NCBI GenBank assembly: GCA_020186115.1
Contig: WSYJ01000001.1
Span: 62,001 to 126,000 of the forward strand
Source of the DNA: Histomonas meleagridis
Taxonomy: Eukaryota; Parabasalia; Tritrichomonadida; Dientamoebidae
DNA: 64,000 nt
Direction: 5' to 3'
Shown here: one piece after another, positions 60,832-64,000 of the stretch
Layout: each line of letters starts with the position of its first letter
Numbering within the stretch: position 1 is the first letter of the stretch
Made by a program: the position numbers and the translations under genes
Notes under the pieces: generated by a model
The model's input: the letters and a program-made list of their open reading frames with translations, nothing else
Told to the model about the DNA's origin: nothing
The model's database searches: none

Positions 60832-62130
60832 ATGAAGACATCCGAATTAATTGATTCGGCACCCCTCATTGATATTTCTCCATCAACAGTTGAAGAAAAA
60901 AATGAGGTCGACTTAGATGATCGTATATTTCAAGAGCCAACAGAAGAAGATTCTTCATTATTTGGTGCATTTCAAATCTTAATGAATACAGCAATTGGAT
61001 CCGGAACATTACTTATTCCTTTTTGCTACAAACTGGGTATTATTTTTGCAATTCTTATGTCAGTAATAATCGGCTTAATTTCACTTGGCTCTTTTTGCAT
61101 GATGATGGATGCAGCTTATATTACCAAACGTTATGATTTTCGTGGACTTTGGAATCAACTATTTAATAAGAAATTAATTTTTATTCTTGATGTCATCATC
61201 TTTTTAGTACAAATTGGCTCATGTATGATTTATTGCCATTGGGTTGGCCTTTTAGTTAACCGTACACTTGGAATCAAAGTTAAAGTTCTTAATACTGACA
61301 TCTTTTGGAATTGGGCAACAACATTATTATTAGCATTTCCAATGACAATCCCACGATCAATCGCTAAATTAGAAACTTTTGCATCCTTTGGCACAGTGCT
61401 AATTATTGTGTTAATTTCACATGCTTTGTATTGGCTTATCAAAGATGTTAAGGCTAAAGGCTTTGATCCAAACCATGAAATTCGATGGTTCCATTGGGAT
61501 TTGTCCGTCTTTATACCAGCCTTAGGTGTCAATTCCATGTCATACAATTGCATATTAAATTTATTCCCAACACTTGAACATTTACGCAATCCAACAGTTC
61601 GCCGTGGCCGCTACTTAGCTATTATAAATGTTTGCGCATGTTTTGTCGCATATGCCATGTTTGGTATATTTACATATTTAGACAAATTTAATGAACTAAA
61701 GGCCTCATCTGCCTTAGAGTTATATCCACCCAGTAATCCATTCACTATTATTGCAACAATTTGTGTATGCTATATATTATTGTTATCTGAACCATTAGTA
61801 ATTTGGGCTGCCCGAACTTCTGTTGATGCTACTTTGTTTAAGGACAAGGAGATGACAAGGTTAAGATGGATTTTGACCGGGTTAATTCTGATTGCTATTT
61901 CTGCCGGATTGGCATCTACTTCGGATAACATTTTAATCTTCTTCAACATTGTCGGAGGTTTGTTGATCCCTGTAGTGACGCTCCTGATGCCTTCGTTGTA
62001 CTTCTTAAAGGCAACGCCAGGCAGAAAGTGGTACCGAACTGTTCAGGCGGGATACACAATCGCGTTCACAATTATCGCGGCAGTGGCATCGACGTGGCAA
62101 ACAGTGGAAGAAATAATTGGAAAGAAATAG
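60832..62130 (+). CDS. Amino acid/auxin permease family transporter (SLC38-like)
   Basis: 432 residues. An acidic cytoplasmic N-terminus ends in EEDSSLFGAFQIL, followed by the family signature of the first membrane segment, MNTAIGSGTLLIPF, and about ten further hydrophobic segments. Conserved features include IPRSIAKLETFASFGTVLII in the middle and FIPALGVNSMSYNCILNLFP in the later half. This matches the AAAP/SLC32-36-38 family of amino-acid transporters at the plasma membrane or lysosome. Substrate cannot be read from sequence; several paralogues are expected in trichomonads. Codon choice shifts toward TTG and AGA near the 3' end, as in AsnRS. Confidence 0.9.
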   Translation: MKTSELIDSAPLIDISPSTVEEKNEVDLDDRIFQEPTEEDSSLFGAFQILMNTAIGSGTLLIPFCYKLGIIFAILMSVIIGLISLGSFCMMMDAAYITKRYDFRGLWNQLFNKKLIFILDVIIFLVQIGSCMIYCHWVGLLVNRTLGIKVKVLNTDIFWNWATTLLLAFPMTIPRSIAKLETFASFGTVLIIVLISHALYWLIKDVKAKGFDPNHEIRWFHWDLSVFIPALGVNSMSYNCILNLFPTLEHLRNPTVRRGRYLAIINVCACFVAYAMFGIFTYLDKFNELKASSALELYPPSNPFTIIATICVCYILLLSEPLVIWAARTSVDATLFKDKEMTRLRWILTGLILIAISAGLASTSDNILIFFNIVGGLLIPVVTLLMPSLYFLKATPGRKWYRTVQAGYTIAFTIIAAVASTWQTVEEIIGKK

Positions 62131-62650
62131 ATTATAGAGAGAAATGATCTATAGTTGGTAAAGAGTTATAAAATCTTTAATATTCATTTTATGTGTTTGT
62201 GGATCATAAAAATTCGCTAATGATTATGTACATAAGTTATTGCAGGTTTTTTAAACAGATATCAAAATGCCCTTTAATATGTGTGAATATGTTTTATTGA
62301 GATTTTAATGTCTTGTGTAAAACAATGTAATTTCTTCCAAAATTTACTTCGAAAAAACTCAAAGGATATGGGGAAATTTTAACAAATTTTTTAAAGCACT
62401 ATGTATAATGAGACTCAAAAAAAAATTCCTGCGCAATAAACTTTAGAAAATTGAGAACCACTTAACGTGCATAAATTTTACAACCAGACTCGAACCTTAC
62501 ATTGTAAGTGCTGTATATACAGTACTGAAGTAAGTTCTATTTTTTCTTTATCTATTCACAAGCCAAATTCTTTAGGATGTATAGAAAAAAGTAAAAATAG
62601 CATAAAACAATAAAAAGTTACAAACATATTTATATATTTTGAATTCGTAA
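62131..62650. other. Convergent intergenic region
   Basis: About 520 bases. A short palindrome CTGTATATACAG is at about 62510-62521. A GACTCGAACC string at about 62487-62496 resembles a tRNA T arm, but no cloverleaf can be folded around it. Confidence 0.45.
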
Positions 62651-63622
62651 TCATGAAATAGATAGTTTTTCCAATTGCTTTTGTAGCATTTGGATTCTTG
62701 TCTGATTAGTTACCACTTGATAAGAAGTCTTTCCATGATTATAACATCTTTCTTGGAATTTCTCAATCACTTCTGTTGTCTTTTGAAGTTCTTTCAATTC
62801 TTCATCTAGCATTTGCTTGTATTCTTCTTCTGTTTGTATTGCATTTATTAAGTTTGTTATGTATTGTTGTTTCCGAAGTTCTATTTCAGCAAAAAGTGAC
62901 TTTTTCACTTCACTTTCACTCGTGTGTAAACCATTAAAAAAGTTTGCTTTTAAATCTTTGAGTTGTTGCTCAAGACTGTTGTTTGCTTGTGTTTGCTGAT
63001 TTATTCGATTTGTAAGGCTGGTGTGCATTTCAATCATTTTGTTTCGTTCATTTACATATTCTTGAGAAGGATTTGGAAGATTATTATCTTTGATTTTAAG
63101 GGATTCTTCCCTTTTTCGAAGGTTTTCAAGAGCTTCTCGCTCTTCTACTTGAAGAACATTGAGTTGTTGTTCATTTTGTTGTTGTTCTTCAAGTTTGGAA
63201 TTGATAAGTTCTATTAAAACTTGCTCATCTTTATCTGTAGTTTGGTTATGTTGAAGTTCATTAATTTCATCTTGTAAAAAAACATAATCAGCTTCACGTT
63301 CCTGTAGGCTGTATTCAGCATATTCAAATTCAGTTTGAATATAATGGAAATCTTTTTTGAGAGATTGAATTTGTTGATCAAGCTTATATAAATCAGGATC
63401 TGATAAATCTATTTTTTGTTGGTTTGACTTTTCAGAAAGTTCCTTGTTTTGAATTTTAAGTTTGGTTAACTCATTTTCTAATTCTTGATATTGTTTTGTA
63501 AGTAATTGATTTTCTTTACGAATTTTTTCAATATATAATGTGGCACTGGGTGATTTAGTGTTCTTAGGGCTGGGTGATAAATGTTTTCTTGTAGGAGATT
63601 TTTGCGGAGAAAAACTCGACAT
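62651..63622 (-). CDS. Coiled-coil protein
   Basis: 323 residues from MSSFSPQKSPTRKHLSPSPK. The Ser/Pro/Lys-rich head contains several SP and TP sites (SPT, SPS, KSPS), which are possible CDK-type phosphorylation sites. Residues 40-320 are nearly continuous heptads (ENQLLTKQYQELENELTKLK). An ATG 60 bases upstream (63682) would add a Lys-rich leader. No family is recognised; a cytoskeletal or intraflagellar role is possible but unsupported. Confidence 0.75.
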   Translation of the reverse strand: MSSFSPQKSPTRKHLSPSPKNTKSPSATLYIEKIRKENQLLTKQYQELENELTKLKIQNKELSEKSNQQKIDLSDPDLYKLDQQIQSLKKDFHYIQTEFEYAEYSLQEREADYVFLQDEINELQHNQTTDKDEQVLIELINSKLEEQQQNEQQLNVLQVEEREALENLRKREESLKIKDNNLPNPSQEYVNERNKMIEMHTSLTNRINQQTQANNSLEQQLKDLKANFFNGLHTSESEVKKSLFAEIELRKQQYITNLINAIQTEEEYKQMLDEELKELQKTTEVIEKFQERCYNHGKTSYQVVTNQTRIQMLQKQLEKLSIS

Positions 63623-63682
63623 ATATAATTTCACATAACATTTCTCATTTTTTTCTTTGTTTTTCCTCTTGGTGCATTTCAT

Positions 63683-63899
63683 TGATATACAGCCAAGCTT
63701 TAAAACTAATGCTTTAATCTCTTTCTTTTGATGGACAAAACTTTTAGCTTTGAGTCAAAAAATTTAAAATAGTTCTAATTGAAATAATTATAAATTGATA
63801 TTAGAATAAGATTAACATGACACTGTTACACTAGGTATTAAATACTGTTTGTAGCTCTTTGGTAATGCTTAAATTTAATGAGGAGAATGGTTACAGACA
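63683..63899. other. Divergent intergenic region
   Basis: About 215 bases between the coiled-coil start and the gene that begins at 63900. No clear motif is seen. Confidence 0.35.
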
Positions 63900-64000
63900 A
63901 TGAACTCACAAACCCAGCCCTTTAGAAAATTTGATATAAACGATTATATTTCTCACAAAAAGATGGTTTGGCGTGTGGATTTCATTTTTTTAGAAAATGA
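63900..64000 (+). CDS. Start of a gene running off the window
   Basis: An ATG at 63900 opens a frame of 33 codons to the edge: MNSQTQPFRKFDINDYISHK and on through WRVDFIF. The stretch is less AT-rich than the preceding spacer and reads like a soluble protein N-terminus. It is too short to assign. Confidence 0.4.
   Translation, partial: MNSQTQPFRKFDINDYISHKKMVWRVDFIFLEN

Noticed and set aside
62470..62530. A tRNA-like string (GACTCGAACC)
   Set aside because: No acceptor, D or anticodon stem can be paired around it.

Overview
The window looks like nuclear DNA of a parabasalid protist, most likely a tritrichomonad such as Tritrichomonas foetus. It is very AT-rich, most genes are single uninterrupted reading frames, and intergenic distances are short. 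The accessory families are those that dominate trichomonad genomes: DUF3447/ankyrin proteins, BspA-like leucine-rich surface proteins, R1R2R3 Myb proteins, TKL kinases with long helical tails, and giant coiled-coil proteins. Some starts have short TCACTTTT initiator-like elements close upstream. The species is inferred from gene content; no marker gene was compared.

Layout. 1-6283 is accessory: a frameshifted DUF3447 copy, a gene-free stretch, an array of split ankyrin modules, an intact DUF3447 gene (3010-4233, minus) and a decayed unknown coding region. 6284-11000 is a housekeeping block (TCF25/Rqc1-like, HYPK-like, INTS6-like, three-repeat Myb). 11000-12608 holds relics of a DUF3447 and a BspA gene. 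12861-25726 is gene-dense: ERGIC3/Erv46, a TKL kinase with a one-base frameshift, a low-complexity protein with an eIF4E-binding-type motif, an Mcm10-like protein, an E2F-type protein with two winged helices, an LRR/coiled-coil protein and a Pkr1-like V-ATPase assembly factor. 25800-42207 carries two giant coiled-coil genes, two BspA-like genes, a PRMT1-type methyltransferase, a tandem thymidine kinase and a tRNA-Ser. 42575-46031 encodes asparaginyl-tRNA synthetase and an actin-related protein. 46395-52657 and 56377-57178 are DUF3447/ankyrin loci. 53518-54966 is an NCoR/SMRT-type SANT protein. 58792-63622 has a PP2A B56 subunit interrupted by an in-frame TGA, an amino-acid transporter and a coiled-coil protein; another gene begins at 63900.

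The most unusual structure is in the DUF3447 loci. Downstream of the DUF3447 body the ankyrin repeats are coded as separate blocks, nearly all exactly 32 codons, divided by AT-rich, stop-containing spacers. Spacer lengths fall on 14+20n bases (74 in most, also 94 and 114). The spacers are built on a 20-base period, and their lengths modulo 3 differ although every block keeps the same codon register. The last block of three arrays ends in its own stop codon. This suggests modules joined at the RNA level, or a cassette store. The spacers do not show a consistent GT...AG, so the mechanism is open.

A second theme is regulation of replication genes. The window contains an E2F-type protein, and E2F-like TTTGGCG[G/C] sites lie in front of the Mcm10-like gene, the thymidine kinase and two divergent promoters. 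A third theme is single-base disruptions in otherwise conserved genes, several in homopolymers, which could be assembly errors or real pseudogenization.
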